Source: RPQJ01 sp963793675 (GTDB taxonomy: Bacteria > Pseudomonadota > Gammaproteobacteria > Steroidobacterales > Steroidobacteraceae). From it: 64,000 bases of DNA. Location of the stretch: assembly GCA_963793675.1 (NCBI GenBank), contig CAWCBA010000010.1, forward strand, positions 62,001 through 126,000, read 5' to 3'. The position numbers and the translations under genes were made by a program. Below, piece after piece: positions 1-10,184 of this stretch; within the stretch, counting starts at the first letter, position 1, and every line of letters begins with the position of its first letter. The notes under the pieces are model-generated. The model saw nothing but the letters and a program-made list of their open reading frames with translations, had not been told where the DNA came from and ran no database searches.

Positions 1-48
1 ATTTCCGGGGCAGGCGGGCGCGATCGGCCCGCAGTGGGGGCGGCGGTC

Positions 49-3033
49 ATGAGAACAACAACGCGCCGCATGCGGGTGCATCTCGCGCGAGCTGCCTCGG
101 TCGTCTTCGCGGCCCTCGTCTGCGGGGGGCAGGCGTTTGCGCAGGACCTCAAGATCGTCGAGACCGATGAGCTCCAGGTCGTCTACTTCGATCCATCGGG
201 GACGTATCTCGCCCCATACGTAACCCAGAGTTTTCTGAACAGCCTCAACGCGCAGAAGAAGCTGTTTGGCTACCAGCCGGACGGCAAGGTTGCCATCCTG
301 TTGCAGGACTTCGGCGACCGCGGCAATGCAACCGCGATCCTCGGTGCGCCACGCAATCGCATCTTCATCGACGTCGCGCCACCCGTGCTTTCGTTCGAAA
401 CCTTCAGTCCGGGCGAGCGCGTCTACACGCTGTCGAACCACGAGCTGGTGCACACCGTTGTCGGCGACCAGGCGAGCCACGCCGATGAGACGGCGCGCCG
501 CTGGCTGGGCGGTAAGGTCGCTCCTGCGGCCGAGCACCCCGAAACCATTCTCTACAACTACCTCACCAACCCGCGGGCCTCGACGCCGCGCTGGTACCAG
601 GAAGGCAGTGCCGTCTTCATGGAGACCTGGTACGGGGGCGGGCTCGGCCGTGCGCAGGGTGGTTACGACGAAATGGTCTTCCGTGCAATGGTGCGCGATC
701 AGGCCACCTTCTATGACCCGTTGGGCCTGGTGTCCAAGGGCACCGAAGTGGATTTCCAGTCCGGCGCGAACGCGTACCTCTACGGCACGCGCTTCATGAG
801 TTACCTCGCGCTGCAATACACCCCCGGGAAATTGATCGACTGGCTGCGGCGCGCGGACGGCACCGAAAGTTATTACGCGCGCGATTTCGAGCGCGTCTAC
901 GGCAAGCCGCTGACGGAGGCGTGGCAGGACTGGATCCGGTGGGAGCACGAGTTCCAGGAGGCCAACCTGAAGTCGGTGCGCGAGCACCCGGTCACGCCGT
1001 ACAAGGAAATCGCGCGCCGCGGGCTCGGTGCGATCTCGCGTTCCTACCTGAGCAAGGACAAGACCAGGCTGTATGCAGCGGTCCGCTACGCAGGCCGCGT
1101 GCCGCACCTGGTCAGCATCGACGTGGCGACGGGCGCGGTCACCGAGCTTGCGGAAATCGAAGGCGCCGTTTCGTATCGCGTCTCATCGCTCGCCTACGAT
1201 CCGGAGGGCGAAAAGCTCTTCTACACGACCGACAATCTCACCTACCGCAATCTCAACGAGTACGACCTCAAGACCGGCGCGACGCGCGAACTGTTCGCCG
1301 CCGCACGCATCGGCGATCTCGCCTACAACCCGGCCGACCGTTCGCTCTGGGGCCTGCGCACCAACAACGGCTTCGTGATGGTGGTTCGCATTCCGTATCC
1401 CTACAAGGAATGGCAGACCCTCCACGTCTACCCGTTCGGTGAGGTGCCGTTCGACCTCGACGTCTCGCCGGATGGCAAGCTCGTGTCCCTGTCGATGGCC
1501 GGGCCGGACGGTGAGCGCTCCGGTGTGCAGGTGATGCAACTGCGCGTGATGAGTGCCGCAAGCCTGATGGCCGGCGACCCGACGCCACTGCACAAGTTTG
1601 AACTCGGCACCGCATTGCCGGAAGGCTTCACCTTTTCACCCGACGGCCGCTACCTGTACGGCAGCTCGTATTACACGGGCGTCTCCAACATCTATCGGTA
1701 CGAGCTCGCCACGGAAAAGCTCGAGGCGCTGAGCAACGCGGAAGTCGGCTTTTTCAGGCCGATGCCGCTCGACGACAAGCGACTGATCATCTTCCACTAC
1801 GCGGCTGAAGGCTTCGTGCCGGCGACGATCGAGCCCCAGCCCACCGAAGACCTGAGCGCGATCCGCTTTCTCGGCGAGGCGATCGCGACGACGCACCCCG
1901 TGGTGCAGGAGTGGGGCGCCGGCCCGCCGAGCCAGGTGGATTACGAGGCAAGCGTCCGTCGTGACGCGCCGTACCACCCGCTGCGTGAGATTTCGCGAGA
2001 ATCGATCGTTCCGATGATCGAGGGCTACAAGGACTCGGTGGCCCTCGGCGCCTTCGCGCGGTTCAGCGACCCGATCGGATTCGACAACCTCAACCTCACC
2101 GTGAGCTACAGCCCGGACGACCAACTGGCGTCCAAGGAGAAGCTGCACGCCTCCCTGGTCCTGAAGCACTACTTGTGGACTGCGGGGCTGCGCTGGAATG
2201 CGGGTGATTTCTATGACCTGTTCGGTCCCACCAAGCGCAGCCGCGAGGGCTACAGTGGTTTCGTCGACTATGAGCGGCCCTTGATCTATGAAGTCCCCGA
2301 AACCCTGAGTCTCGTCGCCAAGGTCGCTTATTTCGGTGACCTCGATGCCCTGCCGGGCTTCCAGAACATCCCTTCGCCGACCGACAAGCTCGGCGAGGCC
2401 GAGGTCGGGCTCGTCTACAAATTCCCCCGGTCCTCGGTCGGCAGCGTCGACGACGAGACCGGCATGCTGTGGTCGATCCTGGCCCATGCCTACCATGCCC
2501 AGGGCGACATCACGCCGAGCCTGTTCGGCAAGTTCGACATCGGCTGGCCGCTGCCATTCGACCACACCTCGCTCTGGATCCGCACCGGCGCCGGCGTCGC
2601 GTCGGGCAACCTCGAGGACCCCCTCTCCAACGCGTATTTCGGCGGGTTCCGCAACAACTACGTCGACAACGGCGAGGCCAAGCGCTACCGGGAGATGCTC
2701 AGCATGCCGGGGTTCGAGATCGACGCGCTGAACGGCCGTTCCTTCGTGAAAGGCATGCTCGAGCTCAACCTGCCCCCGATCCGGTTCGAGGCCCTGGGCA
2801 GCCCGGGGTTCTACGGCAGCTGGATCCGCCCGGCCGTGTTCACCACGGCGCTGGTGACCAACCCCGACTCGCCACGGGACAAGGTCGAGGCGTTCAACGT
2901 GGGCCTGCAATTCGACTTGCAGTTGCACGTCCTCAACCGACTGCCGATGATGCTGTCCCTGGGTTATGCGAGAGGATTCGAGGGTGACGGCAAGGGCGAG
3001 GACGAGATCATGCTGTCGCTCAAGGTGCTCTGA
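49..3033 (+). CDS. Secreted metalloprotease-like / beta-propeller / outer-membrane-barrel protein
   Basis: About 994 residues from the ATG at 49; a GTG at 34 would add five residues. A signal peptide (AALVCGGQAFAQ, about residues 20-32) is followed by a peptidase-like domain with a zinc-binding HELVH motif at about 131-135 and a downstream GSAVFMETW segment that could supply a further ligand. The middle (about 330-620) has repeated LSPDG/FSPDGRYLY-type blades typical of TolB/WD40-like propellers. The last 330 residues are rich in alternating aromatic strands and resemble an outer-membrane or surface-antigen beta-barrel. Role unknown; I infer an envelope protein with a periplasmic or surface hydrolase head. 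The gene is intact and followed 30 bp later by a PrsW-like gene on the same strand. Confidence 0.75.
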   Translation: MRTTTRRMRVHLARAASVVFAALVCGGQAFAQDLKIVETDELQVVYFDPSGTYLAPYVTQSFLNSLNAQKKLFGYQPDGKVAILLQDFGDRGNATAILGAPRNRIFIDVAPPVLSFETFSPGERVYTLSNHELVHTVVGDQASHADETARRWLGGKVAPAAEHPETILYNYLTNPRASTPRWYQEGSAVFMETWYGGGLGRAQGGYDEMVFRAMVRDQATFYDPLGLVSKGTEVDFQSGANAYLYGTRFMSYLALQYTPGKLIDWLRRADGTESYYARDFERVYGKPLTEAWQDWIRWEHEFQEANLKSVREHPVTPYKEIARRGLGAISRSYLSKDKTRLYAAVRYAGRVPHLVSIDVATGAVTELAEIEGAVSYRVSSLAYDPEGEKLFYTTDNLTYRNLNEYDLKTGATRELFAAARIGDLAYNPADRSLWGLRTNNGFVMVVRIPYPYKEWQTLHVYPFGEVPFDLDVSPDGKLVSLSMAGPDGERSGVQVMQLRVMSAASLMAGDPTPLHKFELGTALPEGFTFSPDGRYLYGSSYYTGVSNIYRYELATEKLEALSNAEVGFFRPMPLDDKRLIIFHYAAEGFVPATIEPQPTEDLSAIRFLGEAIATTHPVVQEWGAGPPSQVDYEASVRRDAPYHPLREISRESIVPMIEGYKDSVALGAFARFSDPIGFDNLNLTVSYSPDDQLASKEKLHASLVLKHYLWTAGLRWNAGDFYDLFGPTKRSREGYSGFVDYERPLIYEVPETLSLVAKVAYFGDLDALPGFQNIPSPTDKLGEAEVGLVYKFPRSSVGSVDDETGMLWSILAHAYHAQGDITPSLFGKFDIGWPLPFDHTSLWIRTGAGVASGNLEDPLSNAYFGGFRNNYVDNGEAKRYREMLSMPGFEIDALNGRSFVKGMLELNLPPIRFEALGSPGFYGSWIRPAVFTTALVTNPDSPRDKVEAFNVGLQFDLQLHVLNRLPMMLSLGYARGFEGDGKGEDEIMLSLKVL

Positions 3034-3063
3034 GGCGCATTCGACGGCCCGGGGTCGCAGCGC

Positions 3064-4080
3064 ATGATCCTGCACTGGATCCTGCGCGGCACCATGGCGC
3101 TGCTGCCCGTGCTGGTGTTCCTGGGCGCCCTGGTCTATTTCGACAGCTTCAAGGTCGTGCGCGCGAAGGCGATCATGATCGCCGCTGCGGCCGGCATGCT
3201 GGCCGCGTTTGCCGGCTACTGGGTCAACGGCTTCCTGCTCGATCACATCGACATCGGCTACGTGCCGTATTCGCGCTGGATCTCGCCGTGGCTCGAGGAG
3301 TCGCTCAAGGCGGCGCTGATCGTCTACCTGATCCGCACCCGCCGCGTCGGCATGCTGGTGGACGCCGCGATCTACGGCTTCGCCGTGGGCACGGGGTTCG
3401 CGCTGTTCGAAAACCTGTACTTCCTGATGATGCGGCCCGAAACGCATCCTGCGGTGCAGGTCATCCGTGGTTTCGGCACGGCAATCATGCACGGCGGCGC
3501 CACGGCGGTCTTTGCCATCGTCGCGGTCTCGCAGGCCGAACGCTTTCCCGACAAGTGGCTGCGCGTCTTCCTGCCCGGCCTGGTCGGGGCCGTGATCCTG
3601 CACGGGGTCTACAACACGCTACTGGTGCGCCCGGTATTCGCGACGCTCGGCGTGCTGATGCTGCTGCCGCCGCTCATCTACTTCGCCTTCGAGAACAGCG
3701 AAAGAGCGCTGCGGGACTGGCTCGAGTCGGACCTCGACTCCGACGTGCAGCTGATCGAGACGATTCACGCCGGTGAGTTCCTCGACTCGCACGCCGGGCG
3801 CTACGTGCACTCGCTGCAGGACAAGTTCGACGGCCCGGTTCTCGCGGACATGCTGTGTTACCTGCGCCTGCACTGCGAACTCGCCTTGCGCGCCAAGGGC
3901 GTGCTGATGCTGCGGGAGAGCGGCTTCGAAGAGCCGCCGCTCGATGACGAGGTGAAGGCGCAGATCGAGGAATTGCGCTACCTGGAGCGCAGCCTCGGCA
4001 AATCAGGGCAGCTCGCGCTGCGTCCCATTCTCATGGCGACGGGCAAGGATCTCTGGCAACTGCAGTGGCTGCAGCACTGA
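3064..4080 (+). CDS. PrsW-family intramembrane metalloprotease-like protein
   Basis: 338 residues with several hydrophobic helices in the first 210. The family motifs are visible: EExxK at residues 78-82, FxxxEN at 112-117, a membrane histidine at 143 (IMHGG) and a second at 180 (LHGVYN). PrsW/CAAX-like enzymes cleave membrane substrates such as anti-sigma factors. The C-terminal 120 residues are soluble, acidic and of unrecognised function. No substrate can be named; an ECF/anti-sigma pair lies at 17.6 kb, but a link is speculation. It follows the large secreted protein at 49-3033 by 30 bp and may be cotranscribed. Confidence 0.75.
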   Translation: MILHWILRGTMALLPVLVFLGALVYFDSFKVVRAKAIMIAAAAGMLAAFAGYWVNGFLLDHIDIGYVPYSRWISPWLEESLKAALIVYLIRTRRVGMLVDAAIYGFAVGTGFALFENLYFLMMRPETHPAVQVIRGFGTAIMHGGATAVFAIVAVSQAERFPDKWLRVFLPGLVGAVILHGVYNTLLVRPVFATLGVLMLLPPLIYFAFENSERALRDWLESDLDSDVQLIETIHAGEFLDSHAGRYVHSLQDKFDGPVLADMLCYLRLHCELALRAKGVLMLRESGFEEPPLDDEVKAQIEELRYLERSLGKSGQLALRPILMATGKDLWQLQWLQH

Positions 4081-4125
4081 ATACGCCGGACTGAAAGCGG
4101 CCTGTGTCCGCACCCGGCGGCCGGT

Positions 4126-5951
4126 TCAGCCGCGGCCGACGGCGTTCTTCCTGGCGTCGAGTTCCGCCCACCGCTCGAACGCCGCCTCGAGCGCCCGCTC
4201 GATTTCCGTGGCGCGAGCCGCGTCCTTGCGCATCTGCTCGCCGCGCCTCTTGTGGTACTCGGGCCCGCTCATTGCCTCGGCCAACGCGCGCTGTTCGGCT
4301 TCGAGCGCCTCGATCTGCAGCGGCAACTGCTCCAGCTCCCGCGTTTCCTTGTAGCTCATCTTCACCGGCGGCTTCTTCGCGGCCTCGCCCGCGGGCCCTC
4401 CGTCGGCCGCCCGCGTGGGAGGGGGTTGGGACGCGGGCTTCGGCGCGGGCCGCTGTCGCAGCCAGTCGCTGTAGCCGCCGACGTATTCGCGCCAGCGGCC
4501 GTCGCCCAGCGGTGCGAGCACCTGCGTCACCACGTTGTCGAGGAACGTGCGGTCGTGGCTCACCAGCAGCAGCGTGCCGGAGTAGTCCTGCAGCGTCTGC
4601 TCCAGCAGCTCCAGCGATTCGATGTCGAGGTCGTTGGTGGGTTCGTCCATGACCAGCACGTTCGCCGGCCGCGCGAAGAGCCGTGCCAGCAGCAGCCGGT
4701 TGCGCTCGCCACCGGAGAGCATGCGCACCGGCGACTCCGCGCGCTGTGCAGGGAACAGGAAGTCGGCCAGGTAACTCACGACGTGACGGCGTGTTTCGCC
4801 TTCGCCGACCCAGTCTGAGTTCGGGCTGACGGTGCCGGCCACGGTGGCATCGAGGTCGAGTTGCGCGCGCAGCTGGTCGAAGTACGCGACGCTGATCTGC
4901 GAGCCGAACCGGACCGTCGCCAGCGTCGGGTTCCAGCGTGCCGAGGATGAGTCTTGAGCAGCGTCGACTTGCCTGCGCCGTTCGGGCCGATGAGTCCCAG
5001 CCGGTCGCCGCGCATCACGCGCAGGTCGAGATCGCGCACCACGGCACGGCCGTCGAAGGCCTTGGTGACGTTGCGCAGTTCCGCAACCAGCTTGCCGGAG
5101 CGCTCGCCGGACTCGACGTTGAGCTTCACGTTGCCCAAACGCTCGCGCCGCGCATCGCGCTCGCGCCGCAATTGCTCCAGCCGCTTGACGCGGCCTTCGT
5201 TGCGCGTGCGGCGCGCCTCGACGCCCTTGCGGATCCAGACCTCTTCCTGCGCCCAGAACTTGTCGAACTTGCGGTTGAGCACGGCCTCTTCGGCCAGCTG
5301 CTCCGCCTTGCGCCGCTCGTAGGCAGCGAAGTTTCCCGGGTATGAACGCAGCATGCCGCGGTCGAGTTCGACGATGCGGGTGGCGACCCGGTCGAGGAAG
5401 GAGCGGTCGTGCGTGACGACGATGGCGGCCGGGCTGCCCGCGATGAGCAGGTCCTCGAGCCGTTCGATGCCGTCGATGTCGAGGTGGTTCGTGGGCTCGT
5501 CCAGCAGCAGCACGTCGGGCTCGAGGGCAAATGCGCCCGCCAGCGCGGCACGCTTGCGTTCGCCGCCGGAGAGGCCCGCGGTGGTCGCCGTTCCTTCCAG
5601 GCCGAAGCGATGCAGGAACTCGACGATGCGTGCGTCCACGCGCCAGCGCACGCGATCGTCGTCGATCGAGTCCAGCTCGGCCCAGAGCGCGAGCGACTCC
5701 CGCAAGGTCGAAGCGGCCGGCAGCTCAGGCTCCTGGCGAATCGATACCACCCGCAGGCCGCTGGATTTCTGCATTTCGCCGTCATCGAGCGCGATGCGGC
5801 CGGTGATCACTTCGAGCAGCGACGACTTGCCGGTGCCGTTGCGGCCGATCAGCCCGACACGCTCGCCCGGCTCGAGACTGAACTCGGCGCGGTCGAGGAG
5901 AGGATGCGTGCCGAAGGCGAGTTCGGCGCGAAGCAGGGTCAGCAGCGGCAT
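4126..5951 (-). CDS. uup: ABC-F ATPase, Uup type (one-base frameshift)
   Basis: A soluble duplicated ABC ATPase of the ABC-F class, which acts on ribosomes or, for Uup, on stalled replication and structured nucleic acid. The first half starts at the ATG at 5951 and carries GRNGTGKSS, LSGGERKR and LLLDEPTNHLD. The linker is basic and helical. The second half has GPNGAGKST, LSGGERNR and VMDEPTNDLD. A C-terminal coiled coil (about 80 residues) is typical of Uup. The frame breaks just after the second Walker A: read in reverse, CTCAAG is followed by one surplus base at about 4952, and removing it restores LKLILGTLEPD. Both halves are otherwise complete, so a sequencing error is likely. Confidence 0.85.
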
Positions 5952-6141
5952 GGAGTGCGAGCATCGCACAGCTGCCGCGCCCGTTGGCCGCTTCCGATGC
6001 AATTCATTCGCAACAGACCCGCCTGGTACCGGGATTTTCGGCAATCCCTCATGAAGTACCGGTCGCTTACTTGGTAGTCATCCATTGTCTTCTGCGCTGT
6101 CACAAAGAATCAGGCACGTTGCGCGGAACCGGGGGAGTGCC

Positions 6142-7909
6142 ATGGACCCATTTGCTCGTCTCGAGTCGAGGGTTGAGGAGCTGCAGCAGGCGGTGCTTGC
6201 ACTGCAGCAGCGTATCGAGCTGCTGGAAGCGGGACGGCCGGCGGCCGCCGGCCAGGCGCAGTCCGCGACATCGGCCGAGTCGGCGCAGACGGGTGTCCGG
6301 CAAACGGGCCGCCAACGACCCGATCGCGGTCCTGTCGCTGATCGGCAGGCTGTTCCTGGTCCTGGCCGGCGGATTCTTCCTCCGCGCAATGACGGAATCC
6401 GGCGTGCTCACCGCGCCGGTCGGCCTGTCGATCGGCTTCGCCTACGCGATGCTCTGGCTGGTTTTCGCCGATCGCGCCGGCCACGGCCAGCAGGTCCACA
6501 GTGCATTCTTCCACGGGCTCGCGACGGCGTTGATCGCCTTCCCGCTGCTGGTCGAGGCGGCGACCAAGTTCAAGGTTCTGCCGGCTGTCCCGAGCGTCTT
6601 CGCGGTGGCCTCACTCTGTGCCGCGATGTTGTTCGTGGCGTGGCACCAGCGGTTGCAGGCCGTCGCCTGGATCGCAGTCCTCGCGGCGATTCCAGCCAGC
6701 GCTGTCCTGTTGTCGCAGACGGGAGCGGTTGCTCCCTATGCATTGCTCCTGATCGTGCTCGGTGTCGTGACGCTCTGGCTCGGTTACACGCTCGACTGGT
6801 GGGGGTTGCCCTGGCCGACGGCGCTCGCCGCCGACCTCGCGGTCGTCGGCGTGACGCTGCGCGTGCTGGCACCCGAGCAGCAGGATTCGGCGGTGGTGGC
6901 CATCGTGCTGCAACTGACGCTGCTCGGCGTCTACGTCACGAGCGTCGCGATTCGCACGCTGATCCGCGGCCGCAACGTCGTGTTGTTCGAAGTCGCCCAG
7001 ACTGCCGCCGCGCTGATCGTCGGTTTCGGCGGTGCGCTGTACCTGACCAGTGTCACCGGCATCCTGCCCGCGACGATCGGATGGATTGGCGTCCTGCTGG
7101 GCGTCTCGAGCTACGGTGTCGCCATCGTGTTCCTCGACCGACGCGAGGACAGCACGCGCAATATTTACCACTACACGACGCTCGGGCTGGTCCTGGTCAT
7201 TGCCGGACTGACGCTCGTGATCGGCAAGCCCTGGCTCGGCACCGTGCTCTCCGTGCTGGCCGTGCTCGCAGCGTGGTCCTGGTCGAGGTTCGGGCGCTCG
7301 TTCATGCTCGTGCATGCCGCGTGCTATCTCGCAGCGGCCAGCGTCGTCTCGGGAATCCTCGCGTACAGCGCGCGCGCCGTCGCCGTTGCGGGCGCCGGGC
7401 CGTGGATTACGCCGGGCGTCGAGATGGGGGTGGCGCTCGCGGCCGCACTGCTTGCAGCCTGGTTCGCCTCGGCGCGACGCAAACCGAGGAGCGATGCGAT
7501 CGCGAGTGGATTGCGTCTGATCATCATCCTCGTCCTGGTAGCCGCCGTGTCGGCCTGCGTGATCGGGTTCCTGGGGCCGCTTGCGGCCGGCCGCCCGGAC
7601 CGGAGCCTCGATCCTGGCGCGTTCGCGACGGTCAGCACCAGCGTCCTCGCCCTGGGCGTACTGATCGTCGCCTGGTTGGGCCGTAATCCGCGGTTCCGTG
7701 AGTGGACGTGGCTGGTTTACCCGTTGCTGGTCGGCATCGGCCTCAAGATGGCGACGCAGGACTTCAAGCTCTCCCGTCCGGCCACGCTCTTCATCGCGAT
7801 GGCCCTCTACGGCACGGCTCTCATCGTCGCGCCGCGGCTGCGCAAGGGAGTTGCACGCACGAGCGACGAGCCCGTGGCCGCGGAGCCAGCGCTAGGTAAT
7901 AACGCTTAG
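6142..7909 (+). CDS. Polytopic membrane protein with N-terminal coiled coil (frameshifted; DUF2339-like)
   Basis: The ATG at 6142 opens a protein beginning MDPFARLESRVEELQQAV, a clear coiled coil, followed by an Ala/Gln linker. The frame then breaks at about 6290-6310 and resumes as DPIAVLSLIGRLFLVLAGGF. The remainder, to 7909, is a very hydrophobic protein with a dozen or more predicted membrane helices. Coiled coil plus many helices recalls the DUF2339 class of predicted membrane proteins, of unknown function. No catalytic motif is visible. The gene stands alone between the divergent uup and the b/c cytochrome gene. Confidence 0.6.
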
Positions 7910-7999
7910 TGGAATGAACGGCTACGCTGCGGTGCAGCGCTAAAGGATCATGCGCCCACAGGCTGTTCGCGACGGCCGTTCATTCGAGCAGTGAAACCC

Positions 8000-9967
8000 A
8001 TGACTAGTCTTTACGCGCATGGCTGGGCCCGACCGGGCACCGGCCTGATCGTCGTTGCCTTCTTGCTGTTCGCCGTCGGTGCGGTGCGCGCCGATGACGC
8101 GGCATGTCTCGAGTGCCACAAGGATGCTGCCTTCGCCTCACCCGCGCATCCAGAGACGAAGTGCGCCGAGTGCCACACCAACATCACGGCGGAGCACAAG
8201 GCCGCGTTGCCGGCCGAACTGCGGATGGAGCCCGACGCGATCTGCGCGCAGTGCCACGGCATGGCTGCCAAGCAGCTGCCGAAGAGCGTGCACTCTGACC
8301 ACACCTGCAAGAAATGCCATGGTCCGGCTCACAAGATCGAGAAGGCGGCGGACGACGGTTCGCGCCTGTCCGCCACGGGCCAGATCAAGACCTGCGGCAA
8401 GTGCCACGACGAAGTCGTGCAGAACTACAAGGACAGCGTGCACGGCAAGGGCCTGCTGCTGTCAGGCCTGACGCAGGCATCGCCTTCGTGCAGTAACTGC
8501 CACGGCACGCACAACATCCAGAAGCACGACGATGAGAAGGCCAAGACGGGCCACCTGAAGTCACCGGAAACCTGCGGCGCCTGCCACAGGGATGTCCTCA
8601 GGCACTGGCAGGATGAAAGCGCGCACGGCATTGCCTGGAAGGAAGGCCGCAACGGCCCGGTCTGCGTCGACTGCCACATCGACGAACACGGCGTGCAGGA
8701 CCCGACTTCGGCCGCCATGCGCAAGCACGTGCCGGGTGACTGCGGCAACTGCCACCAGGAGCTCATGAAGAGTTTCCGTGACAGCTTCCACGGCAAGGCC
8801 ACCGAACTCGGCTGGTCGTCGGTCGCGATGTGCTCCGACTGCCACACGCCGCACCAGAACCTTGCGGCGAGTGATCCGCGGTCGAGCATTCATCCCGACA
8901 ACCTGAAGGCGACCTGCGGCCACTGCCACGAGAAGGAAGTGCAGACCGCGGGCTTCATGACCTTCGATCCGCACGTCAATCCTCACGACCCGACGACGCT
9001 GCCGCAGCTGCGTTGGGTCTACTTTTTCATGACCGGGCTGCTGCTCGGCGTGTTCGCGTTCTTCGGCATTCACCTGCTGCTGTGGCTGCAGCGCGGGCTC
9101 GTCGGCAAGCTGCGCGGTGAGTTCAAGTCGGACCACGGCGGGTCGGGCCCGTACGTGAGGCGCTTCAGCCGCGGCCAGATCTGGATCCACGTTTCGATCG
9201 TGGTCAGCTTCCTGCTGCTCTCGATCACCGGCCTGCCGCTCAAGTTCGCCGCGGCACCCTGGGCCACGACGATGATCAAGTACCTCGGCGGCGCGCAGGC
9301 GGCCGGCGTACTGCACCGCATCGGCGCAATCATCACCTTCGGCTACTTCGCCGTGCACCTGGTCAACCTCGGGTACCAGATGTTCTTCAAGGGCCAGAAG
9401 GGCTTCCTCTGGGGCTGGCGGTCGATGGTGCCGCAGCTCACCGACGTGAAGGACTTCGTCGGCAACATGAAGTACTTCCTGTACCTCGGGCCGAAGCCGA
9501 AGTTCGACCGTTTCACGTACTGGGAGAAATTCGACTACCTGGCGGTGTTCTGGGGTGTCGCGATGATCGGCGTGTCCGGGCTCATGCTCTGGTTCCCGGC
9601 GGTCTTCGCCAAGGTCGTTCCGGGCTGGGTCCTGAACGCCGCGTACATCATCCACAGCGACGAGGCGCTGCTGGCGACGGGCTTCATCTTCCTGTTCCAC
9701 TTCTTCCACACGCACCTGCGGCCGGAAGCGTTCCCGATGGATCCGGTGATCTTCACGGGTTCGATGCCGCTCGAGCGCTTCAAGGAGGAGCGTCCGCTGG
9801 AGTACCAGCGGATGGTGGCGAGCGGGACGCTCGAGAAGCACCTGGTGCCGGCGCCCGAGCGCGCGAACCTGACGACGGGCTACGTGTTCGGCACGATCGC
9901 CGTCATCGTGGGGCTGCTCTGCGCGGTCGGCATCTTCGCGGCGCTCTGGAGGCAGTTCTTCGGGTAG
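8000..9967 (+). CDS. Undecaheme c-type / membrane b-type cytochrome fusion (CbcL-like quinol oxidoreductase)
   Basis: About 655 residues; a GTG at 7991 is an alternative start. A signal peptide ending at VRADD leads into a periplasmic domain with eleven CXXCH haem motifs (CLECH, CAECH, CAQCH, CKKCH, CGKCH, CSNCH, CGACH, CVDCH, CGNCH, CSDCH, CGHCH) in residues 30-315. The C-terminal 330 residues form a cytochrome-b561/formate-dehydrogenase-gamma-like membrane domain with helix histidines in IHLLLWL, IWIHVSI, VLHRIGA, YFAVHLV and FLFHFFHTH. This c-plus-b architecture is known from Geobacter CbcL, which moves electrons from menaquinol to the periplasm; I infer the same job. It heads the inner-membrane cytochrome block. 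No other gene lies between it and the octaheme gene. Confidence 0.85.
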   Translation: MTSLYAHGWARPGTGLIVVAFLLFAVGAVRADDAACLECHKDAAFASPAHPETKCAECHTNITAEHKAALPAELRMEPDAICAQCHGMAAKQLPKSVHSDHTCKKCHGPAHKIEKAADDGSRLSATGQIKTCGKCHDEVVQNYKDSVHGKGLLLSGLTQASPSCSNCHGTHNIQKHDDEKAKTGHLKSPETCGACHRDVLRHWQDESAHGIAWKEGRNGPVCVDCHIDEHGVQDPTSAAMRKHVPGDCGNCHQELMKSFRDSFHGKATELGWSSVAMCSDCHTPHQNLAASDPRSSIHPDNLKATCGHCHEKEVQTAGFMTFDPHVNPHDPTTLPQLRWVYFFMTGLLLGVFAFFGIHLLLWLQRGLVGKLRGEFKSDHGGSGPYVRRFSRGQIWIHVSIVVSFLLLSITGLPLKFAAAPWATTMIKYLGGAQAAGVLHRIGAIITFGYFAVHLVNLGYQMFFKGQKGFLWGWRSMVPQLTDVKDFVGNMKYFLYLGPKPKFDRFTYWEKFDYLAVFWGVAMIGVSGLMLWFPAVFAKVVPGWVLNAAYIIHSDEALLATGFIFLFHFFHTHLRPEAFPMDPVIFTGSMPLERFKEERPLEYQRMVASGTLEKHLVPAPERANLTTGYVFGTIAVIVGLLCAVGIFAALWRQFFG

Positions 9968-9973
9968 TTCACG

Positions 9974-10013
9974 GGCCGACGCCCGGCCCCCGCCTCGGGG
10001 CCGGGTGTTGGCC
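9974..10013. terminator. Strong hairpin after the b/c cytochrome gene
   Basis: A 17-bp stem (9974-9990 with 9997-10013, two G-U pairs) closed by a six-base loop lies seven bases after the stop codon. There is no T-run, so it is a weak candidate for intrinsic termination but could protect the mRNA 3' end. Confidence 0.5.
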
Positions 10014-10184
10014 GTTCCAGGCCGGCGTCCGGACGACTCGCGCGATCCTCATCAGGCGAGGCGCGGCCGCGGTTCACCGCAATTGCGTAGTAGATAGTCC
10101 GTAGATCGCGCGAGGCGCCCCAACACCTAACATCGGGCGCATCGGCCGACGCACCGCCCGGTCGGCCACGTCGGGGGAACGGTC

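Noticed and set aside
1636..3603. 655-codon open frame on the minus strand opposite the secreted protease gene
   Set aside because: Antisense to two clear genes; Gln/Asp/His/Arg-rich low-complexity product typical of the complement of GC-rich coding DNA.
4940..4960. Programmed ribosomal frameshift in uup
   Set aside because: No slippery heptamer or downstream structure, and Uup proteins elsewhere are single-frame; similar breaks occur in many unrelated genes here.
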